In this document: piece by piece, positions 43,640-53,610 of the stretch | Layout of the letters: each line of letters opens with the position of its first letter | Position numbering within the stretch: position 1 is the first letter of the stretch | DNA from: Anaerophaga thermohalophila DSM 12881 | GTDB taxonomy: Bacteria > Bacteroidota > Bacteroidia > Bacteroidales > Marinilabiliaceae | DNA: 64,000 nucleotides | Assembly (NCBI RefSeq): GCF_000191885.1 | Contig: NZ_AEWI01000037.1 | Span: 97,749 to 161,748 of the forward strand | Direction of reading: 5' to 3' | Notes under the pieces: model-generated | What the model was told of the DNA's origin: nothing | Seen by the model: only the letters and a program-made list of their open reading frames with translations | Databases searched by the model: none | Translations under genes and position numbers: made by a program

Positions 43640-44187
43640 ATCCCCCAAGGTTCAGGTGAGAGAGAGGGCAAGTGCAAAAAGTGTTTTCAATGTTCAAAAA
43701 CCAATCAACGAATTAACCAATATTCACCACAGATTACACAGATGAATGCAGATTTTCAATGAGCAATTATCAATTTAGAATTAAAAGATTACCTTGCCTC
43801 CGGCAACAATAGAGACTAAGGTTGAGGTTAAGGCTGAGGTTGAGGTTGAGGTTGAAGATCACCCATAACTTGAGCCAATCAAATACGGAAAAAAACAATT
43901 TATCAAAACCTTGCGCCGGGCTAAAGGCTGTCTGAAAAGACTATTTTTTTACTCTGTGGGACTTTGTGTCTACTCCGTGAAACTCTGTGAAACAAAAAAA
44001 TAAATAGAACGGTACACTTGCCTTGCTCGTTTCATCCATGTTCTTGTTGTGTTAAGTCTTGTCATGCTCGTTTCGTACAACCTTGATATACTGTATTTTA
44101 ATAAACAAATCTCTGTAAACACAAGCAATTGGTTTGCAGGGCATTGCAAAAGTTTAACGGAATATTGTTCAATAAAATTTGAATTAA
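43640..44187. other. intergenic region with short repeats
   Basis: No gene seen. It contains a CCCCCTAAATCCCCC-type tract just after cysS, a GGTTGAGGTTAAGG tandem (about 43818-43860, the complement of the tract at 33185), a TCTGTGAAACTCTGTGAAAC-type repeat near 43975, and two partial family L ends (44016-44075, minus orientation). Confidence 0.7.
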
Positions 44188-45213
44188 ATGCAAAAGCAAA
44201 TCACCCGATTCATTAAAATTCCATTGGTATTATCAGTGGTTGCTTTGATATCCTTTGGTTCGGGATGTAACAACACAGGTTCGAAGAAATCATCAGGAAA
44301 GGATGAAAAAACACTTCCCGAACTTCAGACCCCCGACTTCAATGCAGATTCGGCCTATCAATATGTACAGAAGCAGGTTGAATTTGGTCCACGCGTGCCA
44401 AACACCCCGGAGCACGAAGCTTGTGCCAACTGGCTCGAAGCGAAAATGAAAAGCATGGGTGCCGAAGTCATTGTGCAGGAAGGTAAAGTAACGGCTTTTG
44501 ACAACTCGGTCTTAAACATCAAAAACATCATTGCACAGTTCCAGCCCGAAAAGAATGATCGCATTCTCCTATTTGCCCATTGGGACACACGTCCGTTTGC
44601 CGATTATGACCCCGATCCCGACAAGCGCAATCAACCCATCGACGGAGCTAACGACGGGGGTAGTGGCGTAGGTGTACTGATGGAAATGGCACGTCACCTG
44701 AAAGACAACCCGACACATACGGGTATCGACATCATCTTTTTCGATGCCGAAGATTATGGCACCCCGCAACATCGTAATCTTCCCTACAAGGAAGATACCT
44801 GGTGCCTGGGGAGCCAGTACTGGGGCAAAAATCCGCATAAAAAAAACTATTATGCCCGTTATGGCATTCTGCTGGATATGGTTGGCGCCAAAGAGGCCAG
44901 GTTCTTTCAGGAGCGACACTCTTTGGATATGGCTCCCGACCTGGTTGATCAAATCTGGAACACCGCCGCAAAAATCGGCTATGGCAAATTTTTTATTTTC
45001 AGAGAAGGCGGATACATTACAGACGACCACCTTTATGTAAACAAGCATACCGGCATCCCCACTGTTGATATTATAGAATTTGACCCGGCAAGTAATACTT
45101 CCTTTGGTAAATACTGGCACACTCACGATGATAATATGGACGTCATTGACAAAAACACCCTTAAAGCAGTAGGGCAAACGGTTATGGAAGTGTTGTACAA
45201 CAGTCCTTTCTAG
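44188..45213 (+). CDS. M28-family glutaminyl-peptide cyclotransferase-like lipoprotein
   Basis: Lipoprotein signal (1-26, ISFGSGC). The catalytic fold is M28-like: AHWDTRPFAD, DGANDGGSGVGVL, FFDAEDYG and KYWHTHDDNMDV hold the usual zinc ligands. The extra segment with WCLGSQYWG is typical of bacterial glutaminyl cyclases of the animal type, as in Porphyromonas. Such enzymes turn N-terminal Gln into pyroglutamate after signal cleavage. Several exported proteins in this window have Gln at +1, which fits. A generic aminopeptidase cannot be excluded from sequence alone. Confidence 0.8.
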   Translation: MQKQITRFIKIPLVLSVVALISFGSGCNNTGSKKSSGKDEKTLPELQTPDFNADSAYQYVQKQVEFGPRVPNTPEHEACANWLEAKMKSMGAEVIVQEGKVTAFDNSVLNIKNIIAQFQPEKNDRILLFAHWDTRPFADYDPDPDKRNQPIDGANDGGSGVGVLMEMARHLKDNPTHTGIDIIFFDAEDYGTPQHRNLPYKEDTWCLGSQYWGKNPHKKNYYARYGILLDMVGAKEARFFQERHSLDMAPDLVDQIWNTAAKIGYGKFFIFREGGYITDDHLYVNKHTGIPTVDIIEFDPASNTSFGKYWHTHDDNMDVIDKNTLKAVGQTVMEVLYNSPF

Positions 45214-45448
45214 CTCCCACAAAGGGAGGAGAAGGCCACCTCTGACTCCCCCAAGGGGGATAAAGGTACTCTTCTGATTGAGAGTGAATAAAAAGGTTCA
45301 TCCACCACTCTGAGTGACCCTGTTTATTCTCCGTGATGTTCTGTGAAACAATAAATTACAAAACTCATCCTGATTCCTTCGGGAGAGTTTCCCAAATGAC
45401 ACAAAGAGTATCACAGGGTTTATAGACAGCCTCAGAAAAACCCAAAAT

Positions 45449-46081
45449 ATGACCGGCATAAAACAAAGCGTTTTATCAGGCACCAAACAACCAAAAGTCA
45501 GGCAGGAATTGCTCCCGGCCGATGGGCCTTTGGTGGCAGGTTGCGACGAAGCCGGACGCGGCTGTCTGGCCGGTCCCGTAGTGGCAGCCGCCGTCATATT
45601 ACCCGAAGATTTTGACCACCCTTTACTGAACGATTCCAAACAACTCTCCGAAAAGAAACGCGACCTTCTTCGCACCATCATAGAAAAGGAATCCCTGGCC
45701 TGGGCCGTAGCAATGGTACACAACGAAGAAATCGACCAGATCAACATTCTCAACGCCTCCATCCGGGCCATGCATCTGGCCATCGAACAACTGAAGCCCC
45801 AACCACTGTCGTTACTTATCGACGGAAACCGGTTTCACCCTTACGAAAAAACGAAGCACAAGTGCATTGTTAAAGGCGACAGCATCTATAAATGCATAGC
45901 CGCCGCCAGCATACTGGCCAAAACACATCGCGACGAGTACATGGTGAAGCAGCATGAGAAATACCCCTTTTATGCCTGGGACAAAAACAAAGGTTACCCC
46001 ACAAAAATGCACCGGGCCGGTATTGAACAACACGGGGTATCACCACTGCACCGCAGGTCTTTTAACCCAACTTGCAGTTAA
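45449..46081 (+). CDS. rnhB: ribonuclease HII, C-terminus replaced by IS insertion
   Basis: RNase HII removes RNA from RNA-DNA hybrids. [12 protein letters not shown] holds the catalytic Asp-Glu pair; [16 protein letters not shown] and [15 protein letters not shown] are all intact. Residues after HRRSF change to NPTCS at the boundary of an IS. Joining 46065 to 48226 (one TTAA removed) restores 11 codons, KLTEQQLKLTF, and a stop at 48257-48259. The catalytic core is unaffected, so the protein is probably still active, but its tail, which in this family can contact partner proteins such as the clamp, is lost. Confidence 0.93.
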   Translation: MTGIKQSVLSGTKQPKVRQELLPADGPLVAGCDEAGRGCLAGPVVAAAVILPEDFDHPLLNDSKQLSEKKRDLLRTIIEKESLAWAVAMVHNEEIDQINILNASIRAMHLAIEQLKPQPLSLLIDGNRFHPYEKTKHKCIVKGDSIYKCIAAASILAKTHRDEYMVKQHEKYPFYAWDKNKGYPTKMHRAGIEQHGVSPLHRRSFNPTCS

Positions 46082-48221
46082 TCCGAATGAAATTGTTGCT
46101 TTTCAATGAATTGGCAATTTTTGAGTTCAGATTTGTGTACTACAGATTTTCGTTTTACGAAAGGTGCATATTTATATTTTAGGGCATCATAAAGCGTGCG
46201 TACCTGTCCGTTTGGTTCGGAACAACGTCGTATCATGATCACTTTTTCGTGATCGTTTTGGGCCAAAGTCGTTACGGCTTTTTGCGTGTTCATCATTCTT
46301 ACGATCTCGCGCCAGCCACTATGGATGCCTTCTTGCTTTAGTTGGTGACGGACGGTGTTTACCACCCAGTAAGCCAACAGCCCCAAGTGCAGATGAGCCA
46401 TCGTGTTTTCATCTTTTTGATGATACACAGGGCGCAAGTCAAGGTCGGTTTTCAAGACCCGGAACGAGGCCTCAATTTCGCGAATCGTGTTGTAAAATTG
46501 CCATACATTTTCCTCCGATTGGGCCTGAAGTGATGTACGCAGAAAGTAAACCCCACTGCGGGCGTTAATGTCAACCCCTTTTTTAACCGCCCATTTGATG
46601 GAACTTACAATCCGCTTTTTCTCTTTGCCTGGTTGGGCGCCTTTCTTTTTCCGTTTGAGTTCAGGCTCATCGCTCACTTGTGTTTCAATATCGAAGTACC
46701 GCCCGATGGAAGGGTATTTTTGCTTTAACCGCCCAATACGCTGGTGTACTTTGTCCTCTTGTTTTATGCCACCTTTTTTGGTCAAACTGTCGGCTATTTG
46801 TTGCAGTCCGGCTTCAAATCGCGAACGGAACTGCTCGTTCATTGAACGTTCCTTCAGCTCTTTGGAGTGACTTTCTACTTTGAGATAATAATCCGTATTA
46901 CCATCCGAATTTACCCGACACAGTTCAATCTTCTGTTTCCGGTTGTCGGTTACTAAAACACTGGTTGCACCAGCTTCGTTGTGGTAGTTTTTTAAATTTG
47001 AACGGCTCACACACAGGTAATCATACCCATTGTCCAATATCATCTTCAGGTTATCGTCGGTGGCAATGCCCGCATCGATTACCACCAAGGCTTTCTTTGC
47101 CGATGAAGATGTTTTGATGCGCAATTTGCCGATCATCCCTTCCAGTGTTTTGCTATCGGTCATGTTCCCTTCCAGTATGGAGGAGTATTTGATAAACCCT
47201 TCAGGATTGATCACCAGCCCAAGCACAACTATTTTTGCATCACTGCGTTTCTCCTTACTGCGCCCGTATTTTGCCAGTTTGCTGCCTTGTTTCCGGCCTT
47301 CAAAATAAGTATTGGTCAGATCGTAAAGTATTATTTTATCCTGAATGTCGAACAATTCGTTGGTGCGCACTGATAAATGTTGCTCCAAGGCTTCCTTTTG
47401 GGCATACAGTTTTTTTGATATCCCATACAGGCGGTCTTTGGTAATTTGTTTGATGTCGAACCCGGTGACTTCGCATACCGCCGAATTTTCCCTGATCCAC
47501 CGCGTGGTTTCCAGCTCAGAGGCCGGATAAACTGCCCGGCTGATGAGGTGGGTCTGGGCCAGTTTAATCTGGTCTTCATTCCATCCGAGGCTTTCTAAAA
47601 ACGGAGCTATCTGCAACTGGCGTATGGCCTGGTACGACAACCATTCGGCACCAATCTCCCGCACGTCTTTGTTTCGAATACTGTTCAGATCAATCATTTG
47701 CATGTCTTTACCGCTTTGGTTTGCCTTTTTATCCTTTTCCCCTACAAACACATCGATGCGTTTGTCGGCAACCATCCGCTTGTAAAACTCATCGACATAG
47801 CGGATCACCGTTGGGTCATCGGTGTAAGGAAGTTCAAACAGCGGGTTGTCGTGGTTGGCCACCTTGGCGGTAAGTATCTTTTGAATCAGGTTCAGCTGGT
47901 CTGTGGTCAGCCCGTTGAGATACCCGGCATTCAAAATAGTCCGATGGCATACCCTCTCGCTATGGTCGCGATAACTCTCCACTAACCGGTAATAACCGCA
48001 GTAGCTTCCCGTGACAGGATTGGTGCGCATGGATACCTTGAAATACATGGCTGCAAATTACCACCAAATTAGCTGATAACCAATACCCCCCTGTGTACTA
48101 CAAATGAAAACAGGCGGAATGCCATAGCTGAATATCAGTTACTTACACAATAAAAATGAAAATAATAACACGTTTTTACCCTAAAATAGCTGCATTTTTA
48201 TAGAAAACCCCGCAAGTTGGG
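46066..48221 (-). mobile_element. IS1634-family insertion sequence
   Basis: A 2,156-bp element with 10-bp perfect terminal inverted repeats CCCAACTTGC / GCAAGTTGGG and flanking TTAA on both sides (46062-46065 and 48222-48225). It carries one transposase gene on the minus strand. Insertion removed the last 11 codons of rnhB from its reading frame. Flanks are clean, suggesting a fairly recent event. Confidence 0.92.
46078..48048 (-). CDS. IS1634 family transposase
   Basis: A 656-aa DDE transposase of the IS1634 group (IS4-related). It shows [15 protein letters not shown] (first Asp), [13 protein letters not shown] (second Asp) and a Glu-containing region near [15 protein letters not shown]. 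The C-terminus has [12 protein letters not shown]. The frame is complete from ATG to TAA, so the element may be active. Its stop overlaps the new stop of rnhB on the other strand. Confidence 0.93.
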   Translation of the reverse strand: MYFKVSMRTNPVTGSYCGYYRLVESYRDHSERVCHRTILNAGYLNGLTTDQLNLIQKILTAKVANHDNPLFELPYTDDPTVIRYVDEFYKRMVADKRIDVFVGEKDKKANQSGKDMQMIDLNSIRNKDVREIGAEWLSYQAIRQLQIAPFLESLGWNEDQIKLAQTHLISRAVYPASELETTRWIRENSAVCEVTGFDIKQITKDRLYGISKKLYAQKEALEQHLSVRTNELFDIQDKIILYDLTNTYFEGRKQGSKLAKYGRSKEKRSDAKIVVLGLVINPEGFIKYSSILEGNMTDSKTLEGMIGKLRIKTSSSAKKALVVIDAGIATDDNLKMILDNGYDYLCVSRSNLKNYHNEAGATSVLVTDNRKQKIELCRVNSDGNTDYYLKVESHSKELKERSMNEQFRSRFEAGLQQIADSLTKKGGIKQEDKVHQRIGRLKQKYPSIGRYFDIETQVSDEPELKRKKKGAQPGKEKKRIVSSIKWAVKKGVDINARSGVYFLRTSLQAQSEENVWQFYNTIREIEASFRVLKTDLDLRPVYHQKDENTMAHLHLGLLAYWVVNTVRHQLKQEGIHSGWREIVRMMNTQKAVTTLAQNDHEKVIMIRRCSEPNGQVRTLYDALKYKYAPFVKRKSVVHKSELKNCQFIEKQQFHSD

Positions 48222-48269
48222 TTAAATTAACGGAGCAACAACTGAAGTTGACGTTTTAAGACAAAAAAA

Positions 48270-48306
48270 ATGGCTGTCTTCAGAAAGAAGACAGCCTTTT
48301 TTTTTG
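48270..48306 (+). terminator. rnhB terminator (now beyond the IS)
   Basis: Stem GGCTGTCTTC / GAAGACAGCC with an AGAAA loop, flanked by A-run and T-run, so it can act in both directions. It lies 11 bp after the ancestral rnhB stop and also follows the barrel protein gene on the minus strand. Confidence 0.85.
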
Positions 48307-48340
48307 TCAAGATATTTTGAAAATATTGAATATCTGTTTT

Positions 48341-48979
48341 TTAGAAAGCATAGCTAACACCAATTTGAAAAGCATTACTTTTTAAATCGCCATCATCATA
48401 ATCAGCAATATTGGAAAGCCCCAGACTGTAACGTATATCTACTCCTAAAGAACCAAAGTCATAGCCAGCACCAACATTTAATCCAAAATTCATTCCTTTT
48501 AAATCATCTTTGATGTCTGTTGTTTCTGATTCTGATTCATTCATATCCCCGCCACTGGCAGTATACTCAAATTCTTCCTCTGCAGAAAGCAATAATCCAA
48601 TTTGAGGTCCGGCTTGTAAATTAAAGCCAGAACCAAGATTTATTTTCAGCATTAAGGGAATATCCAAATAATTTAACTTAACCTTGCTTTCCTCTTCATA
48701 ATTATAAGTGATCCCGCCAATGCTTTCAGAGCCGGAGTCAGAATATTTGGCTCCCTTCATAGAGTAAAGCAACTCAGGCTGAAAAGACAGTTTATCAGAA
48801 AAAGAAATATTGACAAACCCCCCAAAAAACGGAGCTAGCCTTGAATCAAGATCCTCTGCATCATCCCCACTCAAGCTAGCAATATTCAAACCGGCTTTAA
48901 CGCCAAATTTAGCTTGTGCAAACGAAGCTGTTGAAACACAAAGCAGCATTACTGCAGCAATAAAAAATAACTTTTTCAT
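48341..48979 (-). CDS. outer-membrane beta-barrel protein (PorT-like family)
   Basis: Signal peptide (1-21, ending ASFA with Gln next). The mature part begins KFGVKAGLNIASLSG, the common start of Bacteroidota small porin-like barrels, and alternates amphipathic strands to a terminal Phe (GVSYAF), as expected for BAM substrates. 212 aa. The function cannot be predicted; there is no plug or SusCD neighbour. The leader is A/T-rich, with no repeat. Confidence 0.82.
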   Translation of the reverse strand: MKKLFFIAAVMLLCVSTASFAQAKFGVKAGLNIASLSGDDAEDLDSRLAPFFGGFVNISFSDKLSFQPELLYSMKGAKYSDSGSESIGGITYNYEEESKVKLNYLDIPLMLKINLGSGFNLQAGPQIGLLLSAEEEFEYTASGGDMNESESETTDIKDDLKGMNFGLNVGAGYDFGSLGVDIRYSLGLSNIADYDDGDLKSNAFQIGVSYAF

Positions 48980-50105
48980 AGTTTAAAGTTTTAAGTTGAA
49001 CAATAAAATAACGATACGAAAGTAATAAAATTGGATAGTTAACCATAAATAGAGACAGATTATATTAGCATTTTTATGACTAATGAATATAAATTGTGGA
49101 TAAATTAATATCTTTTGCTGACCAGAGACCAAAACAATAAAATCAAAATATTCATGCTACTATAATAATTTAAATAAATTACGGCTAATAAAAATAATCA
49201 CTTGTTTTTTTTTAAATATAAAAGATGAAACGAGCATGGCAAGGTTTGTCACAACAAGAATATGTATAAGTTCTTGCATGCGAGTTCCATCAAACCTTAA
49301 TAAATAAATTATGTACGGATGAAAAAATAAGCCCAATCCTTCAAATAAAGTTAATATAATCAGTTCTAAAATCATTTTTTTAAGTAAAAAAATGATTATT
49401 AATTTGCCATTCATGGTCAGTTATTTTTACTTATATTGAGCGATTTTCAGTAAAAAAAATAAAAGATGTTTTGTTTATTTCCATGATAATGTGTGTATTA
49501 GAGGCAAATAAAAAAACGACACTTCATCATTTCACAAATAAGACTATCTTTTATGAGCTCGAAAATAACAAAATTATCTTCAACAAGCGAAAAAATTCAG
49601 GTCGTGGAGGGCTATTATTATTTATGCGTTGCGTGCAAAATGGTCAAAGGAAAAAGGAAAATAAAATGCTGCTAAAAGCCGGAGAAGATCACTATTTCAA
49701 GGTCGAACAATCGTTCGTAAATCACATGAATACGGAGCTGACGAGCTAATTAACAAGAGTATAAAAGAACTTTCAGAAAAAGAACAACACCCCCTTTTCT
49801 GATTTCGACATGAATCATGCGTATTATTTTTTAATGGTTACAGCTCATTTTCTTATTTTAACATTAAAGGAATATCAATATAATCGAGGCTCTCAGTTAC
49901 GTCAACATTAACTCCCTCAATCCCGTCTAACCTATTGCTGTCTTCAATGATACAAAATCTCTGGCTGGAATGATAACTTATCTGACCAAACTATTTTATT
50001 ATTAATAATAATTCTAAATTATTTAATGCATCAAAAAATAGTCCTTAAGAAGAAAATTTATCTTAAATTACGAATGTTGAATTAAATAATTTAAAAATCA
50101 TTATT
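48980..50105. other. intergenic region, family L copy and decayed sequence
   Basis: Over 1.1 kb without a gene I can support. It holds family L copy 12 (49225-49321). An A/T-rich frame at about 49483-49749 is weakly reminiscent of a LytTR-like DNA-binding domain (LEANKKTTLHHFTNKTIF), but it is too degraded to call. The sequence just before 50106 is an ordinary A-rich leader. Confidence 0.6.
49225..49321 (+). repeat. family L leader repeat, copy 12 (single)
   Basis: Clean single-unit copy: ATGAAACGAGCATGGCAAGG .. TTGCATGCGAGTTCC .. GTACGGATG. The final ATG runs AAA-AAA-TAA, the same dead end as copy 4. Confidence 0.85.
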
Positions 50106-50525
50106 ATGAAAAAAGTTTTAATTACTCTGACTCTGTTGTTAGGGATTGCGGTGTTCAGTAGTCAGGCATCTGCAACTTCCTACACAATTGATGACAATGC
50201 TGTGGAAAATTTATTTGCTTCCGCAACTCATACTTCTTTCAGCATGATTTCAAGTGCTCTTGATTTTGAAGCAGTTCCGACTTCAGCCGTTGCATCAGCT
50301 GTTAGCGAAAAAGATCCTTTGATTGCTGTCTTGCTTGACTTTTTCCTGGGTGGATTAGGGATACACCGTTTTTATCTGGGAACAAAGGTAATGACCGGGA
50401 TTGGGTATATATTGACTTTTGGAGGTTTTTTTGGATTGATGCCTCTTATCGACCTTATTGTCTTGGCAGTCAACTGGAACGATATCAGCGCTTATGTTGA
50501 TAATCCCAAATTCTTTATGTGGTAG
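50106..50525 (+). CDS. TM2 domain protein with signal peptide
   Basis: 139 aa. Signal peptide (1-24, SSQASA), a polar linker to about 72, then a TM2 module: KDPLIAVLLDFFLGGLGIHR, FYLGTKVMTGIGYILT, and a second helix ending in LAVNWNDI. TM2 proteins are small inner-membrane proteins of unknown role. It heads a plus-strand group with a LolA-like protein, YidD and two larger proteins that also carry a PGxGQxYxG membrane module, which hints at a shared job. Confidence 0.82.
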   Translation: MKKVLITLTLLLGIAVFSSQASATSYTIDDNAVENLFASATHTSFSMISSALDFEAVPTSAVASAVSEKDPLIAVLLDFFLGGLGIHRFYLGTKVMTGIGYILTFGGFFGLMPLIDLIVLAVNWNDISAYVDNPKFFMW

Positions 50526-50606
50526 CTGTTAACCAAAAGCTAAAACATCTATTATCCATGGGTCCTGATGGACCTGTGGATGATTTTAAGATTTTTCATC
50601 ACTTTT

Positions 50607-51404
50607 ATGAATAACATTGGAAAGCACCTGCATCGCATCAGTTTAAACCTTCGGACGATAATTATCGTAACGTTTCTTTCTTTTCTTCTTTTCCCCGAGG
50701 TAACCAGCCAGAATTATCAGGGAAAAGTAAGCATAGAGGCTTTGCATCAGGTGTACCACGAAGGAAACCTCTTTAATGCCAAATCAGCAATCCTTTACGA
50801 CGGCGAATCATCAGAAATAATATTTCATTATTTTCAGCCGGAAGAATTCTATAAAAAAATAAACTCTTTGGGAGAAATCACTATTTACAATCCCGGAAAA
50901 AATACTGTTACATTCACTCAAAACAGCCAATACTCAAGTTCTAATGAGTTAATCTATTATTTTGTAAACAATCAGATACAGGATATGGGGCTGAGGAAGG
51001 AAGGGTTTACGCCCGTAAACACAGAACGTGACGGGAAATATGTCGTAGCAACATGGCAGGCCCCTCCGGGAATGAGAGCAATAAGTACCGTTGAACTGGT
51101 TTTTGATAATTTTCTTCCCGTCTTTGCCGAATATGTAGATAACAATGGAAAATCACTAAAAAAGATATATTACTACGATTACATTCATTTGGAAAACTTC
51201 AGTTTTCCAAAAAAAATCACGGAAGTAGCTTATACTGCCAGACAGGATAGCACAGTTAAAAGAACTACCTTTTCTGACATTTGCTCGGGTAAGGATATTC
51301 AAATGGATATTTTTAATTTCAAAATCCCTTCTGATGCTGAAAAAATTGATTTTTTAGCCTCTTTTTTGTCTTGCTCATCTTCATTAATGCTCCTGCTCAA
51401 ATAA
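50607..51404 (+). CDS. exported protein, possibly LolA-like
   Basis: Signal peptide with LRTIIIVTFLSFLLFPEVTS then Gln. The mature part is beta-rich: AKSAILYDGESSEIIFHY, ITIYNPGKNTVTF, YVVATWQAPPG, KKIYYYDYIHLENFSFPKKI, which resembles the LolA/outer-membrane lipoprotein-carrier fold, though I am not certain. Start ATG 50607 is preferred over 50568. If a T is removed at 51350-51355 the protein would end at AEKIDF, 48 nt earlier, overlapping the yidD ATG. The present tail (LASFLSCSSSLML) is therefore probably an artefact of that shift. Confidence 0.65.
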   Translation: MNNIGKHLHRISLNLRTIIIVTFLSFLLFPEVTSQNYQGKVSIEALHQVYHEGNLFNAKSAILYDGESSEIIFHYFQPEEFYKKINSLGEITIYNPGKNTVTFTQNSQYSSSNELIYYFVNNQIQDMGLRKEGFTPVNTERDGKYVVATWQAPPGMRAISTVELVFDNFLPVFAEYVDNNGKSLKKIYYYDYIHLENFSFPKKITEVAYTARQDSTVKRTTFSDICSGKDIQMDIFNFKIPSDAEKIDFLASFLSCSSSLMLLLK

Positions 51405-51808
51405 ACTTTGAACAGGATTTATCCCTGATACTAAAATCGGAAAATTCTAAAATCAGGGAAATAGAAACAGAAAGAAACAGAAAAAGAGAGTTTTTAATCG
51501 CTAAAGATGCCCCGCTTGTGGAAAAGCTAAATCCTGTCAGGTGGACACTGGGGGGGGTACTTTATATCTACCAGACATCCCTGTCGAAACATTTTTCAGC
51601 CGATTGCCTGTATGAACCATCCTGTTCAAACTTCAGCAATGATGTTATACAACATTATGGCATATTAAAAGGCGTATTCCTTACAGCAGACCGACTCAGC
51701 AGGTGCAACAGAATAGCTCAGACGTCTCTTCATCCCCTGACAATTGACACGAATTCAGGACGTGCCACAGACGATTATACAAAATATCGTTTCAGAATCC
51801 ATGAATAA
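51334..51808 (+). pseudogene. yidD: YidD (membrane insertion efficiency factor), 1-nt frameshift
   Basis: The core (LSKHFSADCLYEPSCSNFS, then GVFLTADRLSRCN) is typical of YidD, which assists membrane-protein insertion. No good start exists in its own frame: only a TTG at 51371. With five instead of six T residues at 51350-51355, ATG 51334 would open MLKKLIFSLFFVLLIFINAP then Gln, a perfect signal peptide, and the upstream gene would stop at TAG there. So this is a homopolymer error in the sequence or a real slippage mutation. Compared with ordinary YidD (about 75-85 aa) it carries extra N-terminal exported sequence. Confidence 0.8.
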
Positions 51809-51814
51809 ACGTAA

Positions 51815-52684
51815 ATGCGGTATTACATTACAATAACCATTATCATTCTGGGTTGGGCTGTTTCAATCCCTTCCGCTTTCAGCCAGGAAGTTTCGGCAAG
51901 GATAAAATTCACATCATACCTCGTCAATCAGAGAATGTTTGACGAAAGTATCTATGAAGCTGATGAGCTACTCTTGAAAAACTTGTCTCATTCACAGCAA
52001 GACTCTCTTTATTATCTGAAAGGATGGTCGCTTTACAACCAAAAACAACTACAGGAATCTGCCGGCTATCTTAATGAAGTCACGAAAAATTCAACATTCT
52101 ATGAAAAATCAAGACTTTTTGGAATATACAACCTTACTCATCTGAAGAATTTCGAAAGTGCAGACTCTGCAATATCTCGTTATTACCCCCTCACAGAAAC
52201 AGGCAGAAACTTTAAATCCTTTTTAAATTCTGGCCTTTATCTGCTAAAAAGAGATATTGAAGGTTACAAAACAACCCGGCAAGATATACCCTCCGATTAC
52301 TTTGGGTTTTCAAGTGAACTGAAAAGAATGGATCAAATTTCGAAGGAGCTGGAGAACAGACATAAAAAGTCGCCTGTTATTGCCGGTATTCTCTCAGGAA
52401 TAATTCCCGGCTCCGGACAGATATACTCAGGGAAAACCGGACAGGGAATCGCCGCTTTCCTCATGTCATCAGGACTTGCCTTAGTCACTATTGAAAATTA
52501 TTCCAAACGGGGACCGGAGCGATTTGAAACCATATTCTTTGGAACGGTCTTTTCAGTCTTTTACATAGGAAATATTTGGGGCGCCACATTTTCAGCAAAA
52601 ATTGCAAACAATGAATACAATGAACTTACTGACAAACAAATATTGTTTAATCTCCATATTCCTCTTCGTAATATTTACGATTGA
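51815..52684 (+). CDS. exported TPR-like protein with PGxGQ membrane module
   Basis: Signal peptide (1-24, PSAFS then Gln). Residues 30-175 are helical and TPR-like (VNQRMFDESIYEADELLLKN). The C-terminal part has IPGSGQIYSGKTGQGIAAFL, a TM2/DUF5683-like hairpin, and two more hydrophobic segments. It starts 6 bp after yidD. The protein resembles the next one in layout, so they look like diverged duplicates. Function unknown. Confidence 0.72.
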   Translation: MRYYITITIIILGWAVSIPSAFSQEVSARIKFTSYLVNQRMFDESIYEADELLLKNLSHSQQDSLYYLKGWSLYNQKQLQESAGYLNEVTKNSTFYEKSRLFGIYNLTHLKNFESADSAISRYYPLTETGRNFKSFLNSGLYLLKRDIEGYKTTRQDIPSDYFGFSSELKRMDQISKELENRHKKSPVIAGILSGIIPGSGQIYSGKTGQGIAAFLMSSGLALVTIENYSKRGPERFETIFFGTVFSVFYIGNIWGATFSAKIANNEYNELTDKQILFNLHIPLRNIYD

Positions 52685-53471
52685 GGCACAAAATATAAAC
52701 ACATTGTTCAGAAAGGCCGATTCATTGGCCGTTTCAGGAAATATGACAGGAAGTGCTGTTGAATATGAAAGAATTGTATTTTTTTCAGACGATGCAGATA
52801 GCAAAAGAGAAGCCATTTACAAAAAAGCATTGACATATAAAAATGCCGGGAAATATGAAAAAGCTTCTGTCACACTTGAAAGACTCAACATAAGAAATCC
52901 CGAAGATACTCTCTTCGCACAAAAAAATTATCAATTGGCATTTTGCCAGTATATGAACGGTAATTACAATGATGCCATTAATACCATTGAACTTTATGAA
53001 GCAATCTCATCAAAAGAAAACACCATCAAACCCAAAATATTAACTATAAAAATTTTCTGTTACAATCACCTTTTTGAATTTGACAAAGCAAACGAAACAT
53101 TAACAAAGCTGGAAAAACTGTCGAATACCAATGGCAATTTCCAGGAAATTAAAAATATGTACGTCAATTCCCCTAAATATAAAAATCCGGAGAAAGCCCG
53201 GCATCTTTCTCTCCTTCCCGGCTTAGGACAAGTGTATTGCGGGGAAATAGTTGAAGGCAGCTTCAATTTCCTGCTGAACGCATCGGCGCTCGGATTCGGG
53301 GCATGGCAGGTATGGAACGGTTATTATTTTACCGGTTACGTGGTTGGTGTTACCTTATTACAAAAGTTTCACTCCGGCGGTCAACACAGAGCAGAAATCA
53401 TTGCCCGTGAAAAGAACATTGAAAATGCCTCTGAATTCAACAGAAAAATAATACAAAAATTTGATTTCTAA
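52620..53471 (+). CDS. exported TPR-like protein with PGxGQ membrane module (paralogue)
   Basis: Signal peptide (YCLISIFLFVIFTIEA then Gln). TPR-like helices over about 30-175 (KAGKYEKASVTLERLN style), then LSLLPGLGQVYCGEIVEGSF and a hydrophobic segment with GAWQVWNGYYFTGYVVG. ATG 52620 or 52611 are possible starts; either overlaps the upstream gene by 65-74 nt in another frame, implying coupling. Same architecture as its neighbour. Function unknown; it ends the TM2/YidD group. Confidence 0.72.
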   Translation: MNLLTNKYCLISIFLFVIFTIEAQNINTLFRKADSLAVSGNMTGSAVEYERIVFFSDDADSKREAIYKKALTYKNAGKYEKASVTLERLNIRNPEDTLFAQKNYQLAFCQYMNGNYNDAINTIELYEAISSKENTIKPKILTIKIFCYNHLFEFDKANETLTKLEKLSNTNGNFQEIKNMYVNSPKYKNPEKARHLSLLPGLGQVYCGEIVEGSFNFLLNASALGFGAWQVWNGYYFTGYVVGVTLLQKFHSGGQHRAEIIAREKNIENASEFNRKIIQKFDF

Positions 53472-53610
53472 AGGGCTAACAGCCTATGTGTTGATTTACA
53501 AGTATTAAAACTCGTCTCTCGTTAAGCCTGGCCGAAGCATATTCAATACAAAAAATTGAATATTTTCTTTAATTTAGGCATCAATAATTTAAACCCTAAA
53601 AATTAACATC

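Noticed and set aside
46062..46066. Longer terminal repeats including TTAA as part of the IS
   Set aside because: Treating TTAA as the duplicated target restores the rnhB frame exactly, which the alternative does not explain as simply.
49160..49414. 84-aa minus-strand frame near 49.3 kb
   Set aside because: It is the reverse reading of family L copy 12 (HPYIIYLLRFDGTRMQELIH), so it is repeat, not gene.
49471..49749. 92-aa frame with weak LytTR resemblance
   Set aside because: No ATG at its start, no clear leader, and the resemblance is too weak; kept only as a note in the intergenic entry.
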